A stretch of 64,000 nucleotides of DNA, taken from contig JAPJBO010000061.1 of NCBI GenBank assembly GCA_030068145.1, forward strand, positions 414,502 to 478,501, read 5' to 3'. Both the position numbers and the translations under genes were made by a program. The notes beneath the pieces were generated by a model that did no database searches, was not told the origin of the DNA, and worked only from the letters and a program-made list of their open reading frames with translations. The first letter of the stretch is position 1, and each line of letters begins with the position of its first letter. Shown here piece after piece: positions 32,785 to 40,999 of this stretch. This stretch comes from Diplonema papillatum. Taxonomy: Eukaryota; Euglenozoa; Diplonemea; Diplonemida; Diplonemidae.

Positions 32785-33030
32785 GTGCTTGTTCTTGGCG
32801 TCCAGTTTTCAGTCGAATGAGCCAGTCACAGCGGACTTCGTTGACTCTTTTATGAGGGAGTACTTGGTTGTGGCGACAGATGCCACATGTCATGAGAGTG
32901 ATCACGACAATGATTCTGGAGATGACACTAATGATACCGAGGAGCTTCGAACTCAGGAAGCAACAGTGACCTATGCAAATGTGCGCCCTACGCAGTTCAA
33001 GTTTGCAAGGGTTTCGTTATACAGCTGTCC
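32785..33030 (+). pseudogene. Transposase-like fragment in the right foldback arm
   Basis: Plus-strand frame with SNEPVTADFVDSFMREYL, the acidic Asp/Ser stretch and TYANVRPTQFKFARVSLY. It mirrors the left-arm fragment with a few differences (His and Asp additions in the acidic stretch), so the arms have diverged since duplication. Confidence 0.5.
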
Positions 33031-33206
33031 ATACGTAGTACCCCGTTTGCAGCTTACATTGTTTTGACTTGAAGTTCCCTGCCGTACCCTTGACACACCT
33101 TTTCCTTTATGATCGAGACACGAACGAGACACAATTCGGCTGTGCTGGGCTGCGCTATGCTGCGCTAGTTAAGGGAATTTTACCGGAAAATAATCCCCCA
33201 ACAAAC

Positions 33207-34437
33207 CTGCAGTGCGAACTTCCTAGCCTCGGCCCAGTGTTCAAGCACCTCTTTCAGCCGGAGCAGCCGCGCCCACTCGTCGTCGGCATTTGCAGCGGGT
33301 ACGGATGGTGTTTGCACCGGCAGCGTATCGCGGAGCAGCGGATCGAAGATGGCAGCGGCGGCATCGTAGCACGCTTTGAACTGCGCCTTGCGCACAGATG
33401 CGACCGATGCGTCGGCCGACCGCTGCCATGCAGCATTCCTCGCCTTCACAGCGACGTCGCGAGCTAATACAAAGCACTTCGATGCCTCCTCAAGTTCGTA
33501 TGCGTCTAGCAGCTCGTGTCCTTGGCACGTCAGCAATTGGTACGACAGAGCTTGAATGTTCCCGTTTACAATCGAGACCCACTCACGATTCTTCTTCTCT
33601 ATGGCTACTTCAAGCGCCTCGGTCCAGTGTTGGTATGCTTCGTCCATTTCCGCGGCATTGTACGCAGCACCTCCAGCGTTGAAGAGCTCATAGAATCGTC
33701 GGCCTTGCTCATCCAAATCTTCCGGCACCTTCACTACAGGTGCTGTAGGCTCCCTGTTAGGAGGCATCATGAATGGGCCCTCTGCTACTTCTTGCACATC
33801 TTCGCAGTTGCGCATGACCACGTCAGCCAGCCGGTCACCGCCTGCCTGTGCGCTCTTAAGATAATCCTGCAAGATACTCGATTGACGCGAGGCCTGATCG
33901 GTCTGGCTTCTGGCTTCCTGTGCAACAGGCTTGGATTCGTTGGGGATCGGCTCGCTGTCTGCCCCCTGACAATTTTCTCTCTCTCCATTGCGTGGATCAC
34001 CATGATGTCGACCCCTTTCGGTTTCGTGGCACAGTCGGTCCCTTTCGCTCTGTATTTCCGCCGTCCGCCTCAACGCACTCTCTGCCAAGAGCATTTCTGC
34101 TTCTGATTCCTTCACCTTCTCGTTCTGCGCCGCTAAGAGGGCCTTAGCACCTGGTTATTGGTTTGGTTGCAGTCTAATTGGAACCTCGGAAGCAGAATGT
34201 TCACACGCGTATCTGTCTCTGTTGACTTACTATGCCGTGTTCTGAGAGCTGCTGAGGATCATGGCCGAATGGTGGGTGACGGATTTCCGCACCCGTGCGC
34301 ACGATTTTACTGCAACTGTAGTGCAAGCTGTGTTGCATACCTTCCGACATGTCCGGCATCAAGGAAAATAACTCGGCAGAGGCGACCTCCTTGCCTTCGA
34401 GGGTAGCCAGTGTCTCTGCCAGGTTATTTGAAAACAA
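33207..34437 (-). CDS. Coiled-coil and TPR-like gene, at least two exons, partial
   Basis: Exon 34437 (open further upstream to about 34545) to 34341 ends at GAAG|GTATGC; the next exon begins after CAATAACCAG at 34150 and ends at CTGCAG|GTTTGT (33207). The junction uses phase 1 on both sides and yields MSEGAKALLAAQNEKVKE. No ATG is seen at the left of the first exon (the codon at 34437 is TTG), so earlier exons probably exist. The N-terminal part is a Glu/Lys/Arg coiled coil; the C-terminal part is TPR-like (YELFNAGGAAYNAAEMDEAYQ, then DAYELEEASKCFVLARDVA). The next exon is not adjacent. The 3' splice site at 25262, in phase 0, could receive it, making one TPR-CHAT protein across about 7.9 kb of transposons; this is inference. 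Confidence 0.6.
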
Positions 34438-34639
34438 GGTTTGCTTGAAACACCAGGGTTTACAATCTCCGGGTGGCTTCGTTGGGTTTTGAACTATTTC
34501 CGTGGTTCTCGTATCGAAAAAGATGGTGTCAGCCGACAGCCCGAATAATCAGGGGACTTTAGTTACCTGGTTTACCGGTTTCAGAAACCGGGGTTTTCCG
34601 GCTTGAGAAATTTCGGGGAAATAGTACTTTATTCCCGGA

Positions 34640-34762
34640 TGCGATTCTTTACTTCCCGGCTGCCACAGTACAGTCCACATTTTGCGGGAAGTAAAAAAGC
34701 CTTTACTTCCCGCAAAATCCTTTACTTCCCGCAAAATTTCTTTACTTCCCGCAAAATCCCGC
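34640..34762. repeat. CTTTACTTCCCGCAAAAT tandem repeat
   Basis: Three to four CTTTACTTCCCGCAAAAT units, plus one inverted unit (TTTTGCGGGAAGTAAA), precede the Crypton-like ORF. Self-pairing is possible. Confidence 0.7.
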
Positions 34763-34815
34763 TCGCACTAAGTCACTCATTCCAGGTTCCTACTGACAAA
34801 ACCACGCAAAAAAAA

Positions 34816-35223
34816 ATGCCCAAGAGAAAGCGCGACCCCTCAGAGAAGAGCTCAGAGGACACTAGCAGCGACGAGAGCACAGCTAGTAGCGGTTCGCTGC
34901 TCCCGAAGAGGGATGACTTCTTGGCGTACATCCGCAAGCATTGCTCGTATCCGAAGTCGGAGACAACGACGAGGAAGCCTTCCGAAGCTCAATACACGTC
35001 GTACATCAAGGAGCTGAAAGAGAGAGGCCTTGCGCCCACCATCTGGACATACTTCAGCATGCTGTGCACGCAGCACACGCTACTCCATGGAGAGAACCCG
35101 GCGAAGCAGCACCCAAGACTCGCTCAGAGGCTCAAGACGTACAGCAAGGATCACGTTTCGAAGAAGGCCAGAGAATCTTCCAGCCTCCTCCCGCAAGGGA
35201 TTTGCAGACATTGTACCGCCTGA
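34816..35223 (+). pseudogene. Crypton-like tyrosine recombinase, N-terminal fragment 2
   Basis: The frame from the ATG at 34816 (MPKRKRDPSEKSSEDTSSD) has an acidic-Ser head, then KRDDFLAYIRKHCSYPK, KPSEAQYTSYIKELKERGLAP, TIWTYFSMLCTQHTLL and RLKTYSKDHVSKKARE. This helical layout, with a W-x-x-x-S-x-L helix followed by a basic KKA helix, fits the core-binding domain of Crypton-type recombinases. It stops at 35223, with the catalytic domain missing, exactly where the minus-strand USP fragment ends. The 5' part of 10850-11036 is similar in layout. Confidence 0.45.
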
Positions 35224-36053
35224 CTGTTGGAAGAAGCGCGTCCACATGCATTACATCGTGCTGAGTTGGTCCAGTGGTTCTCCAGGCATGCTAGGAAGAG
35301 CTGGTAGCCCGGGCAGGGGGTCCCTGTTTCGTCCGACCCCAGCGTCGTATTGGTCGCGTTGAGGATCGCTACCAAAGCCTCGTGTGCATCGTGTTGTTGT
35401 GCATCGCAGAAGTTTGCGAACATGTTCAGGATGGCTTCGACACCCATTCTCCGGCAATCCCGGCTGCGCTGGTCACCACTGTTGCGAGAGCTTGCCCACA
35501 TAGCAAAGTACGCTAGGAAGTCCCCGAGGAACCCACGGCAGTTGGAGAGGTCCTGCGCAAGGCTCCAGTACATCTCTCTGATCGGTTCAACCCGTAGCAG
35601 GAGCTGCAGCACCGTACCAAGGAAGCACGTGTTACCCAGATTCGGGAGGCCGGTGGGGCCAAACAGCGTCGGGTCATGTCTCACGGAAGGCGGGCGCGTA
35701 CAGACAATTGATCGGCAGCACGTGGATGGAGGGGGAACTGTAGGAATCGGCTCGTGGGTGTTCGAGCAGCGTCGCTTTGAAACTTGTTGTTCGTCCTCCT
35801 CAGCCTTTCGCTTGTGGCCTTTCCGTGTGGACTCACGGTGGGCGGTCGAATCAGTCTGTTGGGTCGGTGCTTCGGTGGGCGGTGATCGGGGGGAGTCATC
35901 TTCAGCTTCTGGAGCAGGTTGGGGACGGCCCTTGTACTTCACGAAGGGTTTTTCCGCCAGTAGGCGCTCGATCGCACGGTCCGTGGCAGCCGGCTCTGAC
36001 AACGATAGTGTGCGTTCCACCTCGTGTATGAAAGGACCAACACCGCCAAGCAT
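35151..36053 (-). CDS. Ubiquitin-specific protease (USP), N-terminal half, 3'-truncated
   Basis: A 300-codon frame. Residues 1-128 are charged and Pro/Thr-rich with a KGHKRKAEED patch. The USP catalytic domain starts at about 134: GLPNLGNTCFLGTVLQLLLR is the Cys box (C143). CDAQQHDAHEALVAIL is the second conserved block and CNACGRASSN is one half of the zinc-binding fingers. The His box is missing because the frame ends among sequence of the Crypton-like fragment (overlap 35151-35223). It lies on the same strand as, and directly downstream of, the YR retroelement RT, starting at the point where an RNase H domain would be expected. It may therefore be a captured or fused domain, or a host gene cut by two elements. 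USPs remove ubiquitin; this fragment alone could not. Confidence 0.75.
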   Translation of the reverse strand: MLGGVGPFIHEVERTLSLSEPAATDRAIERLLAEKPFVKYKGRPQPAPEAEDDSPRSPPTEAPTQQTDSTAHRESTRKGHKRKAEEDEQQVSKRRCSNTHEPIPTVPPPSTCCRSIVCTRPPSVRHDPTLFGPTGLPNLGNTCFLGTVLQLLLRVEPIREMYWSLAQDLSNCRGFLGDFLAYFAMWASSRNSGDQRSRDCRRMGVEAILNMFANFCDAQQHDAHEALVAILNATNTTLGSDETGTPCPGYQLFLACLENHWTNSARCNACGRASSNSQAVQCLQIPCGRRLEDSLAFFET

Positions 36054-36193
36054 TATCCTGCAGCTCGTTAAATTGACTCACGAGGCCCTCCCTCACCGAC
36101 GGCGGACAAGTGGATACTGAGTCCCAAAACGAATTGTCGTATGAAGAACTTCCCGAGGCCAGGTCCGACATCCACCGCAAAAGAGAGAGATCC

Positions 36194-38320
36194 TCATGAA
36201 GCAGGAAAGCCATCACGTGTCGACGCCACAACAGCGAGCCGGTGAGCTTCCACCATATACGCAACAATCTGCGCCATGAGGGGCGTAACCTTCGTTACCC
36301 ATGCGGGGTCAATACGCCACCTCTTAGCAATCAGGTCAAAATCCAACCCCAGCAGAGTCGCTCTCTGTACCGGCCCAGAGGATCGGCCGATCGTAAAACC
36401 GTACTTTGATACCAACGCCATGAATCGAGCCGATGCCTCAACAACACTCGCCTCTGTATCCCCAGCAAAGAACACGTTGTCAATCCACGCCAAGACATCA
36501 ACGTCCAGACCCTGGACTGAGTTCCTTCCCAGCGCCAGTGAAACCGCCTGAGCCGCCTGCGGTGCGCCCCGATATCCCATGGGGAGACGTGTCATCCAGA
36601 GTAGCCGTGTGTCAATTCTGAAACAGAAATACTTCCTCACCTCTGGTGGCAGAGAGAACTGGAAAAAGAACGACCGGAAGTCGAATTCTGTAACCCACTT
36701 CCGGGACAAAACGGTCGTAACTACTGTAGCGTAACTCGGCAGATCGCAGGATGGCAGAGGCACGTGCGCCGTAGCTCGATTGAGCGACTGACAGCTCAGG
36801 ATGAAGCGCAGCTGGCCTGGATCCCGCTTGTCGACAGTGAAAGCCCCATGGAACCAGCGCGATGAAGCCGCCTTGGGAATGGGCTCAACAATCTCCAACT
36901 CCATCAAGCGTTCAAAGTGAGGCTTCATCCGCACATTTCTCGGTCCGGGACCGACTACACCCACACCGGGTTGGAGACTGCTCTGTATGAACCCAGGATC
37001 TAGCAACCACTTCATGTTAACCCAAAGAGCGGGGAAGTCGCGCAGCAGAGCCTCATGATCGAACGTCGGTGCCGTAGCAGCAATCTCGCCCTCGTACGAC
37101 GCCTTCGTTACCCGCTTGCCACTGCTGGCATCAAGCCACCCGGAGGCGTAATCGTAGCCCTGAAGGACCTTATCCAGATGGCGAGGCCACAGGCCAGGTC
37201 TAGGCGGGACATCGGTTAAGTGGCTCGAGCTCACTCGGCCTGCAGGGCAGCCGTGCCCGAAATCGTCTCCTGAACTGGCAGCCAGAGATGATGGGGAGTG
37301 TAACGACGGGTGGTGCGGGGGTTCAGATGCCGACCCACGTTCATCGCCGACCGCTCGCCTTCCACCTGGGCCACCCGGGTCAGAGCCGCATGCCTGACTC
37401 GATGTGAGGGCACCCCCAACCTCTCCTGGAGAAAGTTGTTGTACGCCTGTCGCGACAGGCCGGGGAACACCCATTCCTTCGTGCCCAAACCCTGGGTTTG
37501 GAGCGCAATCCACTGCCAGAAATTCGTCAGGAAGGGACCGCTCCGGGGAATTAGCAGACCCTGTCCTCTCGAGGTAGGATCTGTCTTCCCTCCAACGAAC
37601 AGGATCATGACCTGGTTCGCTCCCACAGACCACATGTGGTCTAACTTCAGTCGTTGCAAGTCCACGAACCGGCACGCTGTGGACCACTGGAGCCGCAGCG
37701 CCATCGAGAGCACGCCGCTTTCGCGGGAGACCACACGCAGGATCTCCTCCTTCGTAGGCGTCCTCCCGGCGTCGCGAGACCGACGATCCTCGAACTGGGT
37801 CATCTCGAGCATGACCGAGCGCCGGTACGCCCCGAGCCAGTCGATTCGGGACATCCGGAAGTACGTCATGTACTGCAGGGCGGAGTCGGCCTTGATTTGG
37901 CCCGAGGCCAGCTTGCGGTTCACCCACATCAAGAAGGCCGCTTCGTCCGACAGAGTGGGATCGAAGCAGCGAGCCTGCTCGGCGTACCTCTGCGCACGAC
38001 TCATCACAGACAGCATGACGGGAGTGCTCTTGTAGCACCTCCGCATCGTCTGTAGAAGGGCCTGGCGGTCCTTCCGCAACCGATCTTGATCGGAGACGGC
38101 AAAATCCTGTTTGCGAGGTCGGGCCTCGACCATCGCTTCCTTCCAGAGGCCTTCTGGGAGTGCCGATCCGCCCTCCGCGGTTCAATTCCTCGGCCTCTTG
38201 GCGGGAGGAAGCCTCTCCCTGCTCTCCTTTTTTGCGAGCTCCGCGAGGAGCTTGTTTCCTAGGACTAAAGCCGTCCTCGAGAAAAGTTCGTGCTCCATAG
38301 GGGCAAAGCGTGTTTCCCAC
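36194..38320 (-). CDS. YR-element reverse transcriptase ORF, copy 1
   Basis: A 708-codon open frame; only about the last 350 residues, after PRPGLWPRHLDKVLQGYDYA, are recognisable. RT motifs: QLRFILSCQSLNRAT, motif A VTEFDFRSFFFQFSLP, LPMGYRGAPQAAQ (motif B) and motif C AWIDNVFFAG. Motif C has Asn in place of the second Asp of xxDD. The frame ends after EAHRLAVV at a frame change near 36215; another frame continues with LLWRRHVMAFLLHEDLSLL to about 36060, which looks like the RT-RNase H connection. The first 360 residues overlap the YR ORF in a different frame and may not be translated. Gene order and motifs place this in the DIRS/VIPER group. Confidence 0.75.
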   Translation of the reverse strand: MGNTLCPYGARTFLEDGFSPRKQAPRGARKKGEQGEASSRQEAEELNRGGRIGTPRRPLEGSDGRGPTSQTGFCRLRSRSVAEGPPGPSTDDAEVLQEHSRHAVCDESCAEVRRAGSLLRSHSVGRSGLLDVGEPQAGLGPNQGRLRPAVHDVLPDVPNRLARGVPALGHARDDPVRGSSVSRRREDAYEGGDPACGLPRKRRALDGAAAPVVHSVPVRGLATTEVRPHVVCGSEPGHDPVRWREDRSYLERTGSANSPERSLPDEFLAVDCAPNPGFGHEGMGVPRPVATGVQQLSPGEVGGALTSSQACGSDPGGPGGRRAVGDERGSASEPPHHPSLHSPSSLAASSGDDFGHGCPAGRVSSSHLTDVPPRPGLWPRHLDKVLQGYDYASGWLDASSGKRVTKASYEGEIAATAPTFDHEALLRDFPALWVNMKWLLDPGFIQSSLQPGVGVVGPGPRNVRMKPHFERLMELEIVEPIPKAASSRWFHGAFTVDKRDPGQLRFILSCQSLNRATAHVPLPSCDLPSYATVVTTVLSRKWVTEFDFRSFFFQFSLPPEVRKYFCFRIDTRLLWMTRLPMGYRGAPQAAQAVSLALGRNSVQGLDVDVLAWIDNVFFAGDTEASVVEASARFMALVSKYGFTIGRSSGPVQRATLLGLDFDLIAKRWRIDPAWVTKVTPLMAQIVAYMVEAHRLAVVASTRDGFPAS
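37231..38133 (-). CDS. Tyrosine recombinase of YR retroelement, copy 1
   Basis: A complete 300-codon ORF. Residues about 15-110 form the helical core-binding domain (SALQYMTYFRMSRIDWLGAYR). Catalytic residues are visible: Arg155 in STACRFVDLQ, Lys183 in VGGKTDPTS, His244 and Arg247 in SHRVRHAALT, His269 in GRHLNPRTT, and the nucleophile Tyr278 in RRYTP. All are in the expected order and spacing, so the enzyme could be active. It would integrate a circular DNA copy of the retroelement by strand exchange without target duplication. The stop at 37231 lies inside the overlapping RT frame. Confidence 0.9.
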   Translation of the reverse strand: MVEARPRKQDFAVSDQDRLRKDRQALLQTMRRCYKSTPVMLSVMSRAQRYAEQARCFDPTLSDEAAFLMWVNRKLASGQIKADSALQYMTYFRMSRIDWLGAYRRSVMLEMTQFEDRRSRDAGRTPTKEEILRVVSRESGVLSMALRLQWSTACRFVDLQRLKLDHMWSVGANQVMILFVGGKTDPTSRGQGLLIPRSGPFLTNFWQWIALQTQGLGTKEWVFPGLSRQAYNNFLQERLGVPSHRVRHAALTRVAQVEGERSAMNVGRHLNPRTTRRYTPHHLWLPVQETISGTAALQAE

Positions 38321-39072
38321 GCCACCTGGTGCTCTAACCCGTGTGAGGCCCGCAGCCGCAGCCCTTCGAGGCGTACCACCAACTGGTGCAAGACCCGGAG
38401 CACAGTGGGAGAACCATCGGCCATACCGAGCAGGGCCCCCAAGGTGCTAAAGTGGACTCGGCGTTCATGGTCCATAGCGGTGGCCTTCTCGTGCGGACTT
38501 TCCGGTATCTCGCTATACCCGTACCGCTGCTTCACCTCTGTAAGCACTAGCTGCCTCCCTTGTGGAGTAGCTAAGTAACCCAACCAAGTAATGACTCGGC
38601 GAGGGTCGATGGGGTCCGAGGGCACGGCGGGCTCCAACAGGAGACGGTTCTGCAGGCGGACTTGCTCGGCCAAGGCGAGAACCGCCGTCTTGACAGGTCC
38701 CTCCTCGAGGGCTGCAAACAGGGCGTCAGGCCCCGGGGCGGGAAACTCGGCAGGATCAAGATCCTCGGGTTTCTTCTTTCTTTCCTCTTGTAGGTTAGCG
38801 CCCGTTTGGTGTATTGACACCAGACAAGCTGGACAAATCCAGCCGTCCTCCGCCAACCCTTCGACGACTCGCACAGCCACCTCTTTAGGCAAGCTGGCTT
38901 TCAAGCAGGTCTCGTTACCCCTCTTTCCGCAGCGGGCGCAGAACGCGCCTTTGACGTGGACTCGGCCGCAATCCATGCAGCAGTCGACGTCCTCGTCAGC
39001 AGGCACCCATCCTTCAGGTGCGATGAGGATGGGCACCGGAGCCCAGTCGAACGTCTTCAGGTCCACGGACAT
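38182..39072 (-). CDS. Gag-like zinc-finger ORF of YR retroelement, copy 1
   Basis: A 296-codon ORF starting MSVDLKTFDWAPV. Near the N-terminus is a Cys-rich module: DCCMDCGRVHVKGAFCARCGK, quoted in parts as CCMDCG and CARCGK, then CLKAS and ICPAC, resembling a PHD/RING-like treble of Cys pairs. The rest is helical (VKTAVLALAEQVRLQN; VLRVLHQLVVRLEGLRL) and ends in a basic PPAKRPRN. Copy 2 carries the same finger (CCVDCG, CARCGK). Position first in the element suggests a nucleic-acid-binding Gag. The start is supported by homology of the leader up to this ATG. Confidence 0.75.
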   Translation of the reverse strand: MSVDLKTFDWAPVPILIAPEGWVPADEDVDCCMDCGRVHVKGAFCARCGKRGNETCLKASLPKEVAVRVVEGLAEDGWICPACLVSIHQTGANLQEERKKKPEDLDPAEFPAPGPDALFAALEEGPVKTAVLALAEQVRLQNRLLLEPAVPSDPIDPRRVITWLGYLATPQGRQLVLTEVKQRYGYSEIPESPHEKATAMDHERRVHFSTLGALLGMADGSPTVLRVLHQLVVRLEGLRLRASHGLEHQVAWETRFAPMEHELFSRTALVLGNKLLAELAKKESRERLPPAKRPRN

Positions 39073-39213
39073 TTTAGTAAATATGTTTCGGCACGAGCGC
39101 CCAATTTTTGTTTGTGCGATTTGAGTGCGCGTTCAGGTTAAACCGCTGCCAACGTTCCTTTTTAGCTGTAACAAGTATGCTCACTAAGGTGGTTACTGGT
39201 TATCGCAAAAAAA

Positions 39214-39445
39214 GTTCAATTGTATTATACGGTTCAATAGTAATTAGCCCCCCCAGTAGCACCCTCGTGTGACAAGAATCCTCCAGTCCTCGAAACCCCC
39301 CGTGGATCTTCCATACCATAAGCAGAAGAAAGTTGGACCGGAAATATGTTGGACCGAAATATGTTGGCCCGGACAAAGGTTGGACCGCGGACGACCAAAC
39401 TAATTGGACCATTTTGTCCGGTCCAACATATTTCCGCCCAGGCAC
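39214..39445 (-). repeat. Dispersed repeat B, copy 2, inverted
   Basis: Inverted copy of the 3030-3205 block, with GTTGGACCGGA units and the GGATCTTCCATACCATAAGC tail. It lies directly beyond the boundary of YR element copy 1. Confidence 0.7.
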
Positions 39446-40680
39446 GTATCCACTTACGCAGAACTTACGCAGAAAACTGCGTTGTCTTGTGATATTTCAC
39501 GACGTTTGAGGTGGGTTTCACCACTTCTAATATTACACGAAAACAGGCGATTAGGCATTATTTTGTAAACAGTGTGCACCCTAGTCATCAAAGTATTCCT
39601 TTGGTGACCCTAAACACCCTTCCGACCTTATTGGCGGCAGTTTACCATCAGGTGGCCCGTATTCACCTTCAGAGCTGGGCAAAACACCGGAAACACTGGT
39701 GTCGGTGTTTTGACCATCCCGGTGTGCAACCGGTTGTGGTGCAGGATGTGGTTCGAACCCGACACCAGCTTGCTACAAGTCAGCACAATGACATTGTCAC
39801 CATGACAACCCCATCGACTTTCTCCTGCTGTGCCCATTTCCGCGGCATCCGAAGACAGTGAAGAGTTCAGATCTCTAGGCTGAAGGCCAGTCCACACTGC
39901 TACAGCGAGACTCCTGGCTGGTGGAGACGCGGTGTAGAAGACAACAACTACACTGACGTTATCGAGCTTCTCCTGCAATCTGGGGCTGTGCCCATTTTAG
40001 TGGTCCCTAAGCCGTCGCGTCGTTTTTGTCTGGTGATCGGACTAGATCCGAGCACCAGACCTATATATAAGCCACTACTCGCGGGGTAAGAACGGTCGCG
40101 CTGAGGAAGTCTTTAAAATCCATACTCTGCGAGATGTCTTCTTGATTCTTGTCAACCAGTGCCTTGAGAACGGCCACTTGGTTCTGCGCCCCGACTATCT
40201 TCGAAGAGTCATCTCGTGTCAGATCCTCAAGCTTCTTCCGTGCTTTGGCGGACACGGCAGCTGCTGCTGACGTATAGCTGGAAGCTTGATTTGCATGGAC
40301 AGCTAAGCCAGTCAACTCTGGGTCCGCGTTTTCGAGTCGTCGTTGGTAAAACTGCCGAGCTTCCTCCCTGGGTTGTGGGTTTCACATCTCAAAGCTCAAC
40401 TCTGTGAACATGCACTCTGCCTTCGAGCAACTGAGGCCTTCTCCTCATAGGTTGCAACTTTCAAAGCTAAACTCTTTGAGCATGCACTCTGCTTTCGAGA
40501 AACCGACGCCTTCTCCTCATAACTTTCGAGAAAGTACGAAAAAGTGATAGGTTCGGGAATCAGGCACCCAAGCTCTATAATTAGCTCTCTGGTGCGGTAC
40601 CCTGCTGGAAAAGCATAGGGTACGAGTTTTTTTCAGAAAGACAGGAACCACAACCGCTTTGAAAAACAAAACCTTTCGGT
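39446..40680. other. No supported gene
   Basis: Short open frames without recognisable motifs. A unit with CAAAGCTAAACTCT(T/G)TGA, GCATGCACTCTGC and TTCGAG occurs twice (about 40390-40430 and 40455-40500). An 84-codon minus frame at 40061-40315, Ala/Lys-rich and helical, is of unknown significance. Confidence 0.35.
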
Positions 40681-40685
40681 CGAGC

Positions 40686-40892
40686 CTAATCGTGGACCGC
40701 CAAACAGACTGTAGTGCGAACTGCTACCGAGGCTAAAGATTTGTTCTGCAGGAAACCCGCTCTGCTGTCCATGAGCATGGAGCCGAGATATTTGTAATCC
40801 GGAACCTCTCGAAGGAAGGCCCTGTGCCTACGCCGTAGTTGACGCATTGAGCTTGTGCAGAAGCACTCTGGCTGCAGCTGCGGATCGGGCAA
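40686..40892 (-). pseudogene. LINE reverse transcriptase fragment
   Basis: A 68-codon frame reading CTSSMRQLRRRHRAFLREV, then PDYKYLGSMLMDS. The DYKYLGSML block is characteristic of the region after the catalytic motifs in non-LTR RTs (YLGxxL). Nothing upstream or downstream extends it, so it is a small remnant, from a LINE family different from the one at 16.7 kb. Confidence 0.5.
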
Positions 40893-40999
40893 TTAGAACA
40901 AAGTAATCGACAATAAATATATCCGTTCTCGTTTAGAAGGTTAGGTTCACCCTGCCCGGCGAGACAGCTTTCCCCTTCGCTTCTTTATTGCGCATCCTC

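Larger units (their letters stand above)
30575..33175. mobile_element. Foldback element with arms of about 0.55-0.6 kb
   Basis: The left arm (about 30575-31140) is repeated in inverted orientation at about 32534-33170. Matching pairs include GACACAATTCGGCTGTGCTGG at the outer ends (given in parts), GGGGTACTACG/GTAGTACCCC, the TTTTATGAGGGAGTA stretch, and GGCCGCCGTGAGTGGCCAG at the inner ends. Each arm carries part of a transposase-like frame (30739-30990 minus; about 32785-33030 plus). The centre holds a hAT C-terminal fragment, a 300-bp MITE and GC-rich or homopolymer runs. The right end lies 30 bp from the end of the TPR exon at 33207, so the element sits within or next to that gene's intron. 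Confidence 0.75.
36060..39213 (-). mobile_element. Tyrosine-recombinase retroelement (VIPER-like), copy 1
   Basis: On the minus strand, in order: Gag-like ORF (39072-38182), tyrosine recombinase (38133-37231), RT (to 36194, continuing frameshifted to about 36060). The Gag-YR-RT order is that described for VIPER elements, unlike the usual DIRS order with YR last. The 5' leader (39073-39213) matches copy 2 (46075-46188), ending at TCGCAAAAAAA in both, which defines the left boundary of the family. The RNase H domain is not found. Confidence 0.75.
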
